A program made the position numbers and the translations under genes. 64,000 nucleotides of DNA from Methanothermococcus sp. (GTDB lineage Archaea; AGJL01; Methanococci; Methanococcales; Methanococcaceae), in the NCBI RefSeq assembly GCF_015523155.1, contig NZ_WAKW01000002.1:1-64000 (forward strand), given 5' to 3'. Of this stretch, positions 1 through 11,438 are shown in pieces (position 1 is the first letter of the stretch; each line of letters opens with the position of its first letter). Below the pieces are notes generated by a model that had not been told where the DNA came from, searched no databases, and worked only from the letters and a program-made list of their open reading frames with translations.

Positions 1-90
1 CAATAAGTAGTATCATGAAATACTATGGTATTTAAAATTTTAAAAAAAAGAAAAAAAGAGAGATAAAAAAAAGAGGAAGATAAATATTAT

Positions 91-1503
91 TTATTTTTTC
101 TTAGGTTTTTCAGTTTCCTTCATAATTATTATTTTTTCCGCTTTAATGGTGGCATTTTTTAATATTATTTTTACATTTGATGGCAGACCACCAAACCCAG
201 AATGTAAGCTCATAGTGGAAACAGATATTTCATTTTCTTCATCGTATGATTCTTCCCCTTCAACTTCTTCTTCATCCATTCCAACTTCTTCTTCCATACT
301 TCCCCAGTTTTCAACAACAGGATGGTTTTTATTTTTTAAGAATTCCTGCAATTCAGTTATATTTGATATATCTTCTTCTGTTGCTATTTTATCTTTCAAT
401 TCTTCTGGAATTGCATCATTAACCTTCTCTTTTAATTCCTTAGGAAGCCAAACTACTCTATTCCAACCTCCATCTGCTTGGAAGAATTTTGGAGATTTCA
501 TATAAGCTATACTCATACCACAGAATCCCTCAACCTGTTTTCCACCACTACATTGACCAGCAAGTGCTGAGAATGGAACTCCAATGGGGGTTTCTCCCTT
601 ATAGCTCCTATCAACTATTCCAAATCCATCAACCTCTGGAATATAAAATGTAATTGCCTCAAAACAACCACAGGATGTAGAAGGTATATCCATAACACTA
701 TGGAGTGCAAATTCTTTAATAGCCCCTCCAGATTTCTCTTGGACAATATTATTAACTCCCTCGTATATTCCAAGTTTTTCATCTAAACATTCTCCTTTTG
801 GGACTTCAAATATTGGACCCTCTGGGTCTATTTTAGCCGCAGCTCTTGCATCGAAATAGTTTATTCCACCACACAATGCAGGCTTGTCAGGAGTAATTAC
901 ACATACATGGGTAGGTGCAAAACTCTGACACATGATACAACCGTAAAATGTATCGACATCCTCTTCATGTAAGTTTTTTGTTTTTTCGTCTCTATCCGTA
1001 TATATTTTTCTTGCTTTTTCCAATTCTTCCTTAACTATATCTGGTTCAGTTATTAATTTGACATCAACATGTTTGATGAATGGAAATTCTGCTTTATATA
1101 TATCCTGAATTACTTTACCTATATGTTTTAATCTCAATCCTTTACTATAGGTATCTTTACTGATTCTAATCCAAACACTATCTCTTTGGTTTAAGTGCAT
1201 AACACCTTCTATATAGTTAAATATTTCATGGATTCTCCTTTCTAAAACTCCCTCTAAATCTTCCTCTAAGGATTCTCCACCAACATTTACTATTACTGCG
1301 AATGGTGTTCTACTACCTTCTTCCATACCGTCAAGATCTTTTCCTACAATACTAATTTCATCGGAAGCCTTATCTACAACCTTGACCAATTCAAAACCAT
1401 AGGATTTGGGGCCCGCCAATTCTACCTGCATATCAGGTCCTCTGACTCTCTCCCCTTCGTTCATTGGTCCTACTGAAACAGGAATTTCAATATTTTCGGC
1501 CAT
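91..1503 (-). CDS. cdhC: Acetyl-CoA decarbonylase/synthase beta subunit, short archaeal form (CdhC paralog 1); start moved from 1548 to ATG at 1503
   Basis: PVSVGPMNEGERVRGPDMQVELAGPKSYG; A-cluster Cys pattern CIMCQSFAPTHVC...C and TSCGCF. GGTG ribosome-binding site just upstream of ATG at 1503; the 1504-1548 extension overlaps a regulatory-like repeat. Confidence 0.93.
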   Translation of the reverse strand: MAENIEIPVSVGPMNEGERVRGPDMQVELAGPKSYGFELVKVVDKASDEISIVGKDLDGMEEGSRTPFAVIVNVGGESLEEDLEGVLERRIHEIFNYIEGVMHLNQRDSVWIRISKDTYSKGLRLKHIGKVIQDIYKAEFPFIKHVDVKLITEPDIVKEELEKARKIYTDRDEKTKNLHEEDVDTFYGCIMCQSFAPTHVCVITPDKPALCGGINYFDARAAAKIDPEGPIFEVPKGECLDEKLGIYEGVNNIVQEKSGGAIKEFALHSVMDIPSTSCGCFEAITFYIPEVDGFGIVDRSYKGETPIGVPFSALAGQCSGGKQVEGFCGMSIAYMKSPKFFQADGGWNRVVWLPKELKEKVNDAIPEELKDKIATEEDISNITELQEFLKNKNHPVVENWGSMEEEVGMDEEEVEGEESYDEENEISVSTMSLHSGFGGLPSNVKIILKNATIKAEKIIIMKETEKPKKK

Positions 1504-1730
1504 TTTTTCACCATTGTTAATAATGCTAAAATTATCATTATTAATCATTATAATTCATATATTTTAATAATAGGTATATATACCTTATTGTGAAAAAAAT
1601 TTAAAATTGTATTATCTCATTGAATAAACTAAATAAATAGACTAAAAGAGCAGATTAATATATAAAATTAAATAAATAAATTAATATTTAAAATAGAATT
1701 AATGTTAAAAATTAATTAATATTCTATATT

Positions 1731-3989
1731 TCATTTTTTAGATTTATTTTTAAGGTCTTCTCTTGTGATTATTAACTCTTCTGCTTTTATTACAACATTT
1801 TTCAATATTATTTTTACATTTAAAGGAAGCCCTCCAAATCCAGATGGTAAGTTCATTGTAGGTATAGTTATTTCAGATTCAACTGATGTATCAACAGGTT
1901 TTTCTTCCTTCTTCATATCTTCAACTGCTGTATTACCTTCTCCAATTTTTTCCATTACAGGATGTTTTTTATCCTTTAGGAATTTTGTGAGCTCTTCAGT
2001 ATTTGAAACATCATTTTCTGTTGCTATTTTATCTTTCAATTCTTCTGGAATTGCATCATTAACCTTCTCTTTTAATTCCTTAGGAAGCCAAACTACTCTA
2101 TTCCATCCCCCATCTCCTTTTAAGAATTTTGGAGACCTCATATATTCTATGGCAATCCCAACAAATCCTTCAACCTGTTTTCCACCACTACATTGACCAG
2201 CAAGTGCTGAGAATGAAAGACCGTATGGAGTTTCACCCTTAAAGTGTCTATGAACTATACCAAATCCATCAACTTCTGGAATATAAAATACAATAGCCTC
2301 AAAACAACCACAGGATGTGCATGGTTTTTCCATAGCACTATGAAGTGCAAATTCTTTAATAGCCCCTCCAGATTTCTCTTGGACAATATTATTAACTCCC
2401 TCGTATATTCCAAGTTTTTCATCTAAACATTCTCCTTTTGGGACTTCAAATATTGGACCCTCTGGGTCTATTTTAGCCGCAGCTCTTGCATCAAAGTAGC
2501 TAATACTACCGCAAAGTGATGGTCTATCTGGTGTAATTATACATACATGGGTAGGTGCAAAACTCTGACACATGATACAACCGTAAAATGTATCGACATC
2601 CTCTTCACTTAACTCCCGGGCTCTTGCATCTCTTTCTTTATACCTAGCCTGCGCCATTTTGATAATTTCCTTAACCTTTTCAGGTTTAGTAATAATTTTC
2701 ACATTGCAGTTTTTAATTATTGGAAAATGCTCCTTAAATAAGGTTCTTACAACCTCTCCAATATGTTTCAATCTTAATCCCTTGTTATAAGCATCTTTAT
2801 TGATTCTAATCCAAACTTGGTCTCTCTGGTTTAAATGCATAACTCCTTCAATGTAGTTTAAAAATTCATGCACTCTTCTTTCTAAAACTCCTTCGATGTC
2901 TTCTTCAAGCCCTTCCCCACTTACTTCAACCACTATTGCAACTGGTATTCTGCTACCTGCTTCTATTTCATCAATATCCTTCCCAATGATTTCAACGCCA
3001 TCCCCTGCATTTTCATTGACAAGAACAATTTCACAACCGTAGGATTTTGGACCTGCCAATTCTACCTGCATATCTGGACCCCTAACTCTTTCCCCTTCGT
3101 TCATTGGACCCACTGAAACAGGCACATCAAATTCTGCAACTTTAACCTCGATTCCTTTCATCTTCAAAGCATTTTCTACAATATTTTCTATATCGGAGCT
3201 CTCCAATGCGCCTTTTATTTCAGGCACAGGGTTATTTGTAATTACTGGAACTCCTGCTTTTATGCATCCTGCACCTGCGGCAAGTGTAATGTCATCAACA
3301 GGACCTAATGCAACTACAATGGCAGGAACTCTGTTTGTAATATATTCAATAATTTCTTCGGTTTTACCAGGTTCAATACCGCCGTATATAAGCGGAGCTC
3401 TTATTGCAAGGTTTGCAGCATGTATTGCAGATGTAATACTGTCGCCTACTGGAACAAGGAGTTTATCTAATCCAAATTCTATTCCAGCCTCTTCCATTTC
3501 TTTAACAATATCTCCAATAAATAACCCCAATATATTCCTTTTTTTAATATCTTCGATTAATTTTTTTAGTTTTTCCATATTACCTACTTTACCGATAACT
3601 ACAAGTATTGCTGGAATTTTTCCTTCAACAAGTGGAACCCCTAACTCTCTTAAAACCTCATCTGGAATAAATCCCACATAGGGAGCTCCATATGGATTTT
3701 CATTTTCTGCATATTTTAATCCCTCAATAGCCTCAGCACATAGTAATGTTTTAACCCCTACATTAAGGGCATTATCCAATGTGGGTTCTTCACTAATTTC
3801 AAGAGAATTAATTAATTCTCTCAACTGTTCAATATTCTCAATTTTTTTGCCTAATAAACCGTATATTATTGGGAGATTATAATTTGTTGAGGGGTATCCA
3901 ACATTTCTATTTTCCTTATCTGCTAAAAGTTTCTTAGTTATATTCAACACTACCTTTCCGCCAGATATTATATTTTCAACTACCATCAT
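1731..3989 (-). CDS. cdhC: Acetyl-CoA synthase/ACDS beta subunit, long form with ~290-aa N-terminal AcsB-type domain (CdhC paralog 2)
   Basis: C-terminal part collinear with the short CdhC; conserved A-cluster cysteines (CIMCQSF, CTSCGCF); extra N-terminal domain as in bacterial AcsB. Confidence 0.93.
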   Translation of the reverse strand: MMVVENIISGGKVVLNITKKLLADKENRNVGYPSTNYNLPIIYGLLGKKIENIEQLRELINSLEISEEPTLDNALNVGVKTLLCAEAIEGLKYAENENPYGAPYVGFIPDEVLRELGVPLVEGKIPAILVVIGKVGNMEKLKKLIEDIKKRNILGLFIGDIVKEMEEAGIEFGLDKLLVPVGDSITSAIHAANLAIRAPLIYGGIEPGKTEEIIEYITNRVPAIVVALGPVDDITLAAGAGCIKAGVPVITNNPVPEIKGALESSDIENIVENALKMKGIEVKVAEFDVPVSVGPMNEGERVRGPDMQVELAGPKSYGCEIVLVNENAGDGVEIIGKDIDEIEAGSRIPVAIVVEVSGEGLEEDIEGVLERRVHEFLNYIEGVMHLNQRDQVWIRINKDAYNKGLRLKHIGEVVRTLFKEHFPIIKNCNVKIITKPEKVKEIIKMAQARYKERDARARELSEEDVDTFYGCIMCQSFAPTHVCIITPDRPSLCGSISYFDARAAAKIDPEGPIFEVPKGECLDEKLGIYEGVNNIVQEKSGGAIKEFALHSAMEKPCTSCGCFEAIVFYIPEVDGFGIVHRHFKGETPYGLSFSALAGQCSGGKQVEGFVGIAIEYMRSPKFLKGDGGWNRVVWLPKELKEKVNDAIPEELKDKIATENDVSNTEELTKFLKDKKHPVMEKIGEGNTAVEDMKKEEKPVDTSVESEITIPTMNLPSGFGGLPLNVKIILKNVVIKAEELIITREDLKNKSKK

Positions 3990-4181
3990 TTCACCAATTT
4001 ATATAAAATATATGAAAATTATTTGAAGATATAATATAAAATCGAATAGTTATTTAAAAATCCTAAAAAATTATATAAAAAAATTATATAAATAGTTGTT
4101 TAATAAATTAAACAAAATAATGAGAATATTTAATAAAAAAATATAATAATATAATATATTAAGAATAAATATTAAATTAAT

Positions 4182-4637
4182 TTAAACTTCTTCCCTCCAT
4201 TCATCTGATATTATTTTTATCAATTTTTTTCTTTTATCGTCCTTAATTATATCGAGACATTCATCACATATTAATTTTAAGGCATTATCTTTACACGCCT
4301 CTACACATGCAGGGGTGATTCTATCTGTATCCAAACATAAAGTGCATTTATGGGCTATTTTCTCCTCTATAAATATAGCTCCAATGGGACAGGCAATTTC
4401 ACACATTCCACAACCTATACATCTTTCTTTATTTACAATAGGTATATTTTCTTTTAAATAAATTGCATTTACTGGACAAATGTTCATGCACGGTGCATTT
4501 TCACATTGCATGCAGAATATTGGAATATCTCCAGCTTTTTTAACTCTACTTACACCATGAATTTCCTTGCATTTATTAATACAATCATTACATTTGGTAC
4601 ATTTTGAGGGGTCGAGAACTATTAGTTTTGGGTTCAT
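4182..4637 (-). CDS. Polyferredoxin-like 4Fe-4S protein (CooF/HycB-like electron carrier) in ACDS cluster; start likely 4637
   Basis: Cys motifs CTKCNDCINKC, CMQCENAPCMNICP, CIGCGMCEIACP, CTLCLDTDRITPACVEAC; GGTGGTAAT upstream of ATG 4637. Confidence 0.85.
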   Translation of the reverse strand: MNPKLIVLDPSKCTKCNDCINKCKEIHGVSRVKKAGDIPIFCMQCENAPCMNICPVNAIYLKENIPIVNKERCIGCGMCEIACPIGAIFIEEKIAHKCTLCLDTDRITPACVEACKDNALKLICDECLDIIKDDKRKKLIKIISDEWREEV

Positions 4638-4656
4638 TATTACCACCAGATAAATA

Positions 4657-5094
4657 TTAGGGATTGTTAACAAGCATTACAAGTCTTTTTATTGCTTCTA
4701 AATGTTCTTTTTTTTCCATATTTGGAAAAGAATATTTTGCATTTGGATGATACATATTATCGATAGTCAATGAGGTAATATCTGAAAAATGTTTTAGGTG
4801 GGTTATAGCCTGAGCAAGATAGTAATATGTTATGCCTGAGAATATCACTAAATCATGTTTTTTTTCATTTGAAATCTTTTTTATGGCATCCAATAAATTC
4901 ATATCTCTTGGGGTGTATATTTTTTCTATGTTGAGCTTTTCTAAATATTCAAGTCCTTCCCCATATGAACCTAATATCAATATTGGATGTTTGCTTCGTT
5001 TAATCATGCTTACTGCTATTTTTGTGCTAACAATCTCAGCATGGTTTAAATTTGACCCAGCAGTTGGTTGATAAGGAGTAGTTTTTCCAAGCAT
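4657..5094 (-). CDS. cdhB: ACDS epsilon subunit (CdhB-like)
   Basis: N-terminal TTPYQPT-type start and position between cdhA and ferredoxin/cdhC. Confidence 0.8.
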   Translation of the reverse strand: MLGKTTPYQPTAGSNLNHAEIVSTKIAVSMIKRSKHPILILGSYGEGLEYLEKLNIEKIYTPRDMNLLDAIKKISNEKKHDLVIFSGITYYYLAQAITHLKHFSDITSLTIDNMYHPNAKYSFPNMEKKEHLEAIKRLVMLVNNP

Positions 5095-5149
5095 GTTTTC
5101 ACCAGTTTTAGTAATAAATTTTATAGTATTAATTTTTATAATAAAAAAT

Positions 5150-7474
5150 TTAATAAATTAATGTTGGGTCTTTTGGTAATTTTTCTCTTGGTTTCCAGTT
5201 TTTTTCTTTTAAATACTCTTTTATTTTGTCTTTCATCATAAATGGTATATCAGATTCTGTTCTAACAAATTTTTCTAAATCAGGAGGCATGCAACCAAAA
5301 TACTTTTCATAAACACTTACATAATGATATATCTTCATACCTCTACCTTTTGGTCCATCGGAGGCCCTCATACATAATTTTGGTATCATACATATGCATT
5401 CTTTCATATTTTCAGCAGGAGTTATTAAATGTTCTGGCACTGGACCAATTTTCACAACTTCTTTACAGGATTTATCAAATACTTCAAAATCATTTCCATC
5501 ACTTAAATACATTCTTCTGTATTTTGTTGAATGTGGTCCAACTATTACAGGGACTCCCCATCTATTTGCCCCTGTTGCAATTGAAGCAGCTTTTTGGGAC
5601 ATAGCACCCCATGCTACACCAACAGCTCCGACTTTATTTAATATATAGTCTGCAACTTCTTCATAGTTTCCCCTTAATGGAAGTCTGGCAAATATATTGG
5701 CTACTTTTATGGCAGCTCCTGTAATGTGGCAATTACTCAAACAACTTCCACAATTTACAAGACCTCCTGCTTTGAATTCTCCTGGATATTTATCGTATAA
5801 TGTTTTTCCATCTTTATCTTTCCACATACCTATTGCCATTGCAGCACATCCTGTGGTTACCACTATATATTTTCTCTCTAAGAATTCCTTAGCAATCATT
5901 GCAACTTCTTCTTCACCGTTTGGATGATTAGCGCACCCCACTAGTGCAACGATTCCAGGAATGTCTCCAAATACAATTGGAGCCCCTACATTTCTTATTT
6001 CAACATCTTGGATGGGTCCTCTACCCGCCCTTATTTTAAAGTCCAAATCCTTAAAGAAGTAATCTCCAACCTTTGTAGTCATGGATACAATTGGAAGTTT
6101 TCTTTCACATTCGCATTCACATCTTCCACAACCATAACATTTTTTATATAGTTCTTTGAATTTATCAAAATTCCCTTCTTTTGCCCCTATCATAACGTCC
6201 ATTACCTCGAAGGAGTTTGGACATACTCTATCGCACCATCCACATTCTGTACATTTATTTGCAAGAGCTCTAACTTCTTCTAATGTAGGCAGACATTTAT
6301 CTTTTGTATGCTTCCTTTCTTTTGAAATAATTTTTGCGAGCTCTGTGGCTACTTTTCCAACTTTATGTTCATCAAGTATCAATCCAGCCCTATCTCGCAA
6401 TATTTTAGTTATTATCTCATCTTCACTTAAATGGGATAAATCTTCCAATCCTAAGCACATCTTTTCATTTGTGGCTATTAGAACAGCACCAGTTTTGAGA
6501 ACCTCTTCAAGAACATCTGTTCTTATGCACTGCTCATCCACCACTACAACATCTGCTACACCACTTCTAATAAACATCAGCTGTCTTGAAAGAGGGCCTA
6601 TTACTTTTGCCCTGTCATTGTACCTGCTTACATCTATTGCAGTACAACATATCCCGCATACCTCTATTTCTTCTTCCAAGTTATTATCCTCAATATAATT
6701 CATAATCTCAGCACCTGGAACAACATTATGCCCTATACACAATATTACGGATTTGTTTTTATCAACGCATTTAAGTCCCATCTCTATTAATGGAGCATTT
6801 GCATCTCCTTTTGGCATGTTAAATCCAACAATCTGAGCAATATCCCCAACTTCTCGTGCTAAATCATCTATCATTCCAGCATGCAGGGCTTTACTTTCGA
6901 AATCTAAATAACTACCCTCCTGGCCTGTGTGTGTAGCTGAGAGCAAATGGGTAATTTGCTCTTCACAGTAATCCAGCACCTTTTCTAAATCTCCAAGAGT
7001 TTTTGGTTTTATTCCCATAACTGTTCTTGTAATTGGGGCCTCTACATCTATACTATTTCCTAAATCTATTGGATAATCTTTTCCAAATCTTTCTATCAAT
7101 GTATGCAATACATGTCTGCTATGTCCAGCATGGCAGGCAGCCCCTATACAACATGCTATCAATACTATTCTTGATTGCTGAGCTTTTATATTTATACCAC
7201 AAGCTCCCTTTTTCCCCCTGCTTAAATCACACTTTCCAAAGGTACATAGACAGCACATATCACAGATTGGCATATAAAAGGGAGGATATCTTTTTAAAAG
7301 TTTGAAATCCCATTTTCTCAAATCGGTTATTTTTGGCTTAGGTGTCGGACCTATAGACTCCCATTCTTCGCTGGGCTCTTCATAATCTCCTATTTTTATA
7401 CTACCTGTTATTTTTAAGTTTTTGGATTTAAGTAGGGGTGATACTATTTTTTTTATGTCTCCTTCAACTTTCAT
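5150..7474 (-). CDS. cdhA: ACDS alpha subunit, Ni-Fe carbon monoxide dehydrogenase
   Basis: 774 aa; CDMCCLCTFGKCDL, CTECGWCDRVCPNSFEV, CYGCGRCECECERKLPI; CODH-type sequence throughout. Confidence 0.95.
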   Translation of the reverse strand: MKVEGDIKKIVSPLLKSKNLKITGSIKIGDYEEPSEEWESIGPTPKPKITDLRKWDFKLLKRYPPFYMPICDMCCLCTFGKCDLSRGKKGACGINIKAQQSRIVLIACCIGAACHAGHSRHVLHTLIERFGKDYPIDLGNSIDVEAPITRTVMGIKPKTLGDLEKVLDYCEEQITHLLSATHTGQEGSYLDFESKALHAGMIDDLAREVGDIAQIVGFNMPKGDANAPLIEMGLKCVDKNKSVILCIGHNVVPGAEIMNYIEDNNLEEEIEVCGICCTAIDVSRYNDRAKVIGPLSRQLMFIRSGVADVVVVDEQCIRTDVLEEVLKTGAVLIATNEKMCLGLEDLSHLSEDEIITKILRDRAGLILDEHKVGKVATELAKIISKERKHTKDKCLPTLEEVRALANKCTECGWCDRVCPNSFEVMDVMIGAKEGNFDKFKELYKKCYGCGRCECECERKLPIVSMTTKVGDYFFKDLDFKIRAGRGPIQDVEIRNVGAPIVFGDIPGIVALVGCANHPNGEEEVAMIAKEFLERKYIVVTTGCAAMAIGMWKDKDGKTLYDKYPGEFKAGGLVNCGSCLSNCHITGAAIKVANIFARLPLRGNYEEVADYILNKVGAVGVAWGAMSQKAASIATGANRWGVPVIVGPHSTKYRRMYLSDGNDFEVFDKSCKEVVKIGPVPEHLITPAENMKECICMIPKLCMRASDGPKGRGMKIYHYVSVYEKYFGCMPPDLEKFVRTESDIPFMMKDKIKEYLKEKNWKPREKLPKDPTLIY

Positions 7475-7904
7475 GATTCCACCAAAATAATAATTATTTA
7501 ATATTACATGATGATTTAATTATCATTATTAATCATTATAATTTAAATATAAATAAGATATATATACCTTTTTATTATTTTGTAAAAAAATAGTATTACC
7601 ACAAATTAGAGAATCATCATGTTGTAAATTACTTAAAAGATATTGAATATTATTTATGTTATAATTGCCATTAATATTAATTTTCATAGCTTTTATCGAT
7701 ATTATACATATTTTGTAAATATTTTAATTTTAATAAAGACAATTAATGTGTATTTAATATAAAATCCATAACAATAAATAAAATAAAAAACTAAAATAAT
7801 GTTAAATATAATGTTAAGAATAAAAATAATAAAGTAATAATAGAAAATAAAAAACAATATATATTTAAAAACAATAAACTATAACAAATTTTGAGGTGAA
7901 AAAA

Positions 7905-8897
7905 ATGAAAGTATATTATGATGAAGATACAAATCTTGACGCTGTAAAGGATAAAACAATAGCTGTAATAGGATACGGTAGCCAAGGTAGAGCTCAGTCA
8001 TTAAACATGAAGGATAGCGGTTTAAATGTTATAGTAGGTTTAAGACCAAACGGAGCTTCGTGGGAAAAGGCAAAAGCAGATGGACATACTGTAATGACAA
8101 TAGAGGAAGCCGCAGAAAAGGCAGACATAATACACATACTCATACCTGATGAAGTTCAGGCAGAAGTTTATGAAAAACAGATAAAACCATACTTAACAGA
8201 AGGAAAAACACTTGGATTCTCACACGGATACAATATACACTACGGATACATTGTTCCACCAAAAGGAGTAAATGTAATTATGGTTGCTCCAAAATCACCT
8301 GGTGCTATGGTTAGAAAAACATACGAAGAAGGTTTCGGTGTTCCAGGTTTGGTATGTGTTGAAAAGGACGAAACAGGAGATGCATTGGATATAGCTCTTG
8401 GAATGGCTAAGGCAGCAGGTTTAACAAGAGCAGGAGTAATTAAAACAACATTCAGGGAAGAAACAGAAACAGACCTCTTTGGAGAACAGGCAGTATTATG
8501 TGGTGGAGTAACAGAACTTATAAAGGCAGGATTCGATACACTTGTTGAAGCAGGGTATGCCCCAGAAATGGCATACTTTGAAACATGCAACGAGTTAAAA
8601 TTAATCGTTGATTTGATATATCAAAAAGGACTTGCTGGGATGTGGCACGATGTCTCTAACACTGCTGAATACGGTGGATTAAGCAGAAGAGAAAGAGTAA
8701 TAAACGAAGAATCAAGAAAAGCAATGAGAGAAATCTTAAAGGAAATACAGGATGGAAGATTTGCAAGAGAGTGGGCATTGGAAAACATGAGTGGCAAACC
8801 TCACTTAAATGCTATGAGAAGATTGGAAAAAGAACACTTACTTGAAACAACCGGTAAGAAATTAAGAAAAATGTGCGGATTGGAAAAAGACGAATAA
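7905..8897 (+). CDS. ilvC: Ketol-acid reductoisomerase
   Basis: [21 protein letters not shown]...; start at ATG 7905 after GAGGTGA. Confidence 0.97.
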   Translation: MKVYYDEDTNLDAVKDKTIAVIGYGSQGRAQSLNMKDSGLNVIVGLRPNGASWEKAKADGHTVMTIEEAAEKADIIHILIPDEVQAEVYEKQIKPYLTEGKTLGFSHGYNIHYGYIVPPKGVNVIMVAPKSPGAMVRKTYEEGFGVPGLVCVEKDETGDALDIALGMAKAAGLTRAGVIKTTFREETETDLFGEQAVLCGGVTELIKAGFDTLVEAGYAPEMAYFETCNELKLIVDLIYQKGLAGMWHDVSNTAEYGGLSRRERVINEESRKAMREILKEIQDGRFAREWALENMSGKPHLNAMRRLEKEHLLETTGKKLRKMCGLEKDE

Positions 8898-9103
8898 TTT
8901 ATTTTTTATTGAATTACATATAATTTTATTTATTTCTCTTTTATCTATTTTATAATTTTTTATGATAATTAATATTATCTTATGCTACTATATTTATATA
9001 TTTAAATTTACCTAAAATATATTAAAATTAATCAATGTATCGGAAGTTTTAAATATAATATAATTTTAAAATTTTATATTAGTTCTTTATATATGGTGAT
9101 AAT

Positions 9104-10492
9104 ATGAACACTGAAAATATGGTAATCGCATTTTCAAAGATGATATTAAACCCCTTAACCAAATATAGATTACGACGCCTTTTTAAAAAAGATAAAAATG
9201 GAAAATTGATTATTGAAAACTATATAGATGCCTATATAAATGATTACAATATCGACTCTTTGGAATATAACCTTTTAAAAAATATATTGGAAAAAGGAGT
9301 AGGTACATTTGCTGGAAACGAACTTAACGAAAAGGCTAAAGAACAATTCAAAGATACATATTTCAAAAAAGGATTGATAAGTGTAATTAGGGGTTTATTG
9401 TATTTTGGTGTAAGAAGACCATTTGTATCTGGAGCTCCATTTTTAGTAGTTTGGGATATTACCTATAAATGTAATCTCAGATGTAAGCACTGTTATGCAA
9501 ATGCTGGAAAGCCGTTAATAGATGAGTTAAATACAGAAGAGGCAAAACATGTAATTGATATATTAGCTAGGGCTGGAGTTGTGGCATTGGCATTTTCAGG
9601 TGGCGAGCCATTAATGAGAAAGGATTTATTTGAATTAATTGATAAAGCAAAGGAATATGAAATGCAAGTATCTATTGCAACAAATGGTACTCTTTTAACC
9701 AAAGAAAAAGTTAAAAGATTAAAAGAGCATGGTGTAGATTTTATTCAGATAAGTTTAGATGGATTAAAAGAATCTCATGAAAAATTTAGGGGAATAGAGG
9801 GAATTTTTGATAAAACAGTGGAAGGAATAAAAAATGTGGTGGATAGTGGCATCATCTGTGCAATAGCAATGACTGCAACAAAATTAAACTTTAAAGATGT
9901 TATGGGAGTTATGGGGTTGGCTGAGGAACTTGGGGTAGATCAGTTTATGCTTTATAATTACATTCCTGTTGGTGCTGGTAGCTATGATATAGATATATCC
10001 CCAGAAGAAAGGGAACATCTATTGAATATACTTTGGGAACATCTTCAAAGTAGAGGTAGTAAAAAACCTGCCTTTTTATCAACAGCCCCATACTATTCAA
10101 GAATTGCCCTTCAACATAATAAATGTTATTTGGCATCGCATTTTGCAAATGTAGATTTGGATGAAAATGATAAATTAAAAACGCTTGCAAATTTCATAGG
10201 GGGTTGTGGTTGTGGTAGATTTTATTTAAGTTTAAGGGCAAATGGAGATATTCAACCTTGTGTATTTTTTCCATTAAAATTGGGAAATATTAAAGAATTT
10301 AAAGATGAAAATGATTTTTTAAAATTTTGGAGAGAAAATAAAATATTAAATGATTTAAGGGATAGGGATAAGTTAAAATTTTGTGGGAAATGTAATTACA
10401 AATATGTATGTGGTGGATGTAGGGCTCGGGCATATTCATATTATAAAGATTATATGGAAAGAGATCCTGGCTGTATATTGGTAAAAAAGTAA
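9104..10492 (+). CDS. Radical SAM/SPASM domain protein
   Basis: [16 protein letters not shown]-terminal [18 protein letters not shown] Cys cluster. Confidence 0.88.
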   Translation: MNTENMVIAFSKMILNPLTKYRLRRLFKKDKNGKLIIENYIDAYINDYNIDSLEYNLLKNILEKGVGTFAGNELNEKAKEQFKDTYFKKGLISVIRGLLYFGVRRPFVSGAPFLVVWDITYKCNLRCKHCYANAGKPLIDELNTEEAKHVIDILARAGVVALAFSGGEPLMRKDLFELIDKAKEYEMQVSIATNGTLLTKEKVKRLKEHGVDFIQISLDGLKESHEKFRGIEGIFDKTVEGIKNVVDSGIICAIAMTATKLNFKDVMGVMGLAEELGVDQFMLYNYIPVGAGSYDIDISPEEREHLLNILWEHLQSRGSKKPAFLSTAPYYSRIALQHNKCYLASHFANVDLDENDKLKTLANFIGGCGCGRFYLSLRANGDIQPCVFFPLKLGNIKEFKDENDFLKFWRENKILNDLRDRDKLKFCGKCNYKYVCGGCRARAYSYYKDYMERDPGCILVKK

Positions 10493-10522
10493 TTTTATTT
10501 TTTTATATATTGAGGTAATATA

Positions 10523-11389
10523 ATGAGTTTAATAATCATAATATTGCTTTTATTTTTAGGGGCATTTATTGGTTTTATAGCTGGTTTATTGGGTATTGGT
10601 GGAGGATTTATAATGGTGCCAGTGTTAATCTACCTATATACTTATTTAGGTATTCCTCTAAATATTTCTGTAAAAACAGCAGTAGGAACAAGTTTATTCG
10701 TAATTTTTTTGACATCTATTTCAGGGGTTTATAGGCACAATATGTTCAAAAATATAATATGGAAATGTTCTTTTACATTGGGATTGTGTGGAATAATAGG
10801 TTCAATTGTTGGCGTTAAATTAGTGGTAGAATATTTAAATGGAAATATTTATAAAATATTGTTTGGACTGTTTTTAATGTTAATTTCATTAAATATAATA
10901 TATAATAATATAAAATATAGAAATAAAAAAGATGATAGTAACAATGTCAAATCAAAAATAAGAGAAAAGAATTATTATGTGGATAATATCTGTCATACTA
11001 TTGATTATAAAAAGGTGGGTTTAATAGGATTTTTAACAGGTTTTATATCTTCTGTTTTTGGAGTTGGTGGTGGGATTGTAATTGTACCATTTCTAAACAT
11101 TTTTTTAAAATTTCCAATACGATATGCAATTGGAACTTCAATTGGAATGATGATGATTATTTCATTGTCTGGTTTAATAGGGTATTTAATAAGTTCTTCA
11201 CCCTTTAATCCAACTTTATATAATATAGGTTATGTTTCAATTCTTACGGGATTAATTATGGCACCTATTGCCATGATATCCTCCAAATACGGTGTAATAA
11301 TTGGTGAAAAAACAAAATCAGAACATTTAAAATGGATACTATCTATTATATTAATGATTATTGGCATAAAAATGGTTTTGCTAAATTAA
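10523..11389 (+). CDS. TauE/SafE family sulfite exporter-like membrane protein
   Basis: Two repeats of FIAGLLGIGGGFIMVP / FISSVFGVGGGIVIVP; multi-TM. Confidence 0.85.
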   Translation: MSLIIIILLLFLGAFIGFIAGLLGIGGGFIMVPVLIYLYTYLGIPLNISVKTAVGTSLFVIFLTSISGVYRHNMFKNIIWKCSFTLGLCGIIGSIVGVKLVVEYLNGNIYKILFGLFLMLISLNIIYNNIKYRNKKDDSNNVKSKIREKNYYVDNICHTIDYKKVGLIGFLTGFISSVFGVGGGIVIVPFLNIFLKFPIRYAIGTSIGMMMIISLSGLIGYLISSSPFNPTLYNIGYVSILTGLIMAPIAMISSKYGVIIGEKTKSEHLKWILSIILMIIGIKMVLLN

Positions 11390-11438
11390 ATAAATAAATA
11401 ATTTAAAAAAATATTTATATTATTTTATTGGTGAGCTC

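Noticed and set aside
146-505. Antisense ORFs inside cdhC and other genes (also 1765..2196, 3262..3681, 6156..6698, 33662..34111, 34169..34726, 43923..44306, 57536..57952)
   Set aside because: They lie opposite strongly supported genes, have skewed composition and no recognisable domains; typical shadow ORFs.
7791-7985. 64-aa minus-strand ORF overlapping ilvC start
   Set aside because: Low-complexity Phe/Leu/Tyr-rich translation of AT-rich intergenic DNA.
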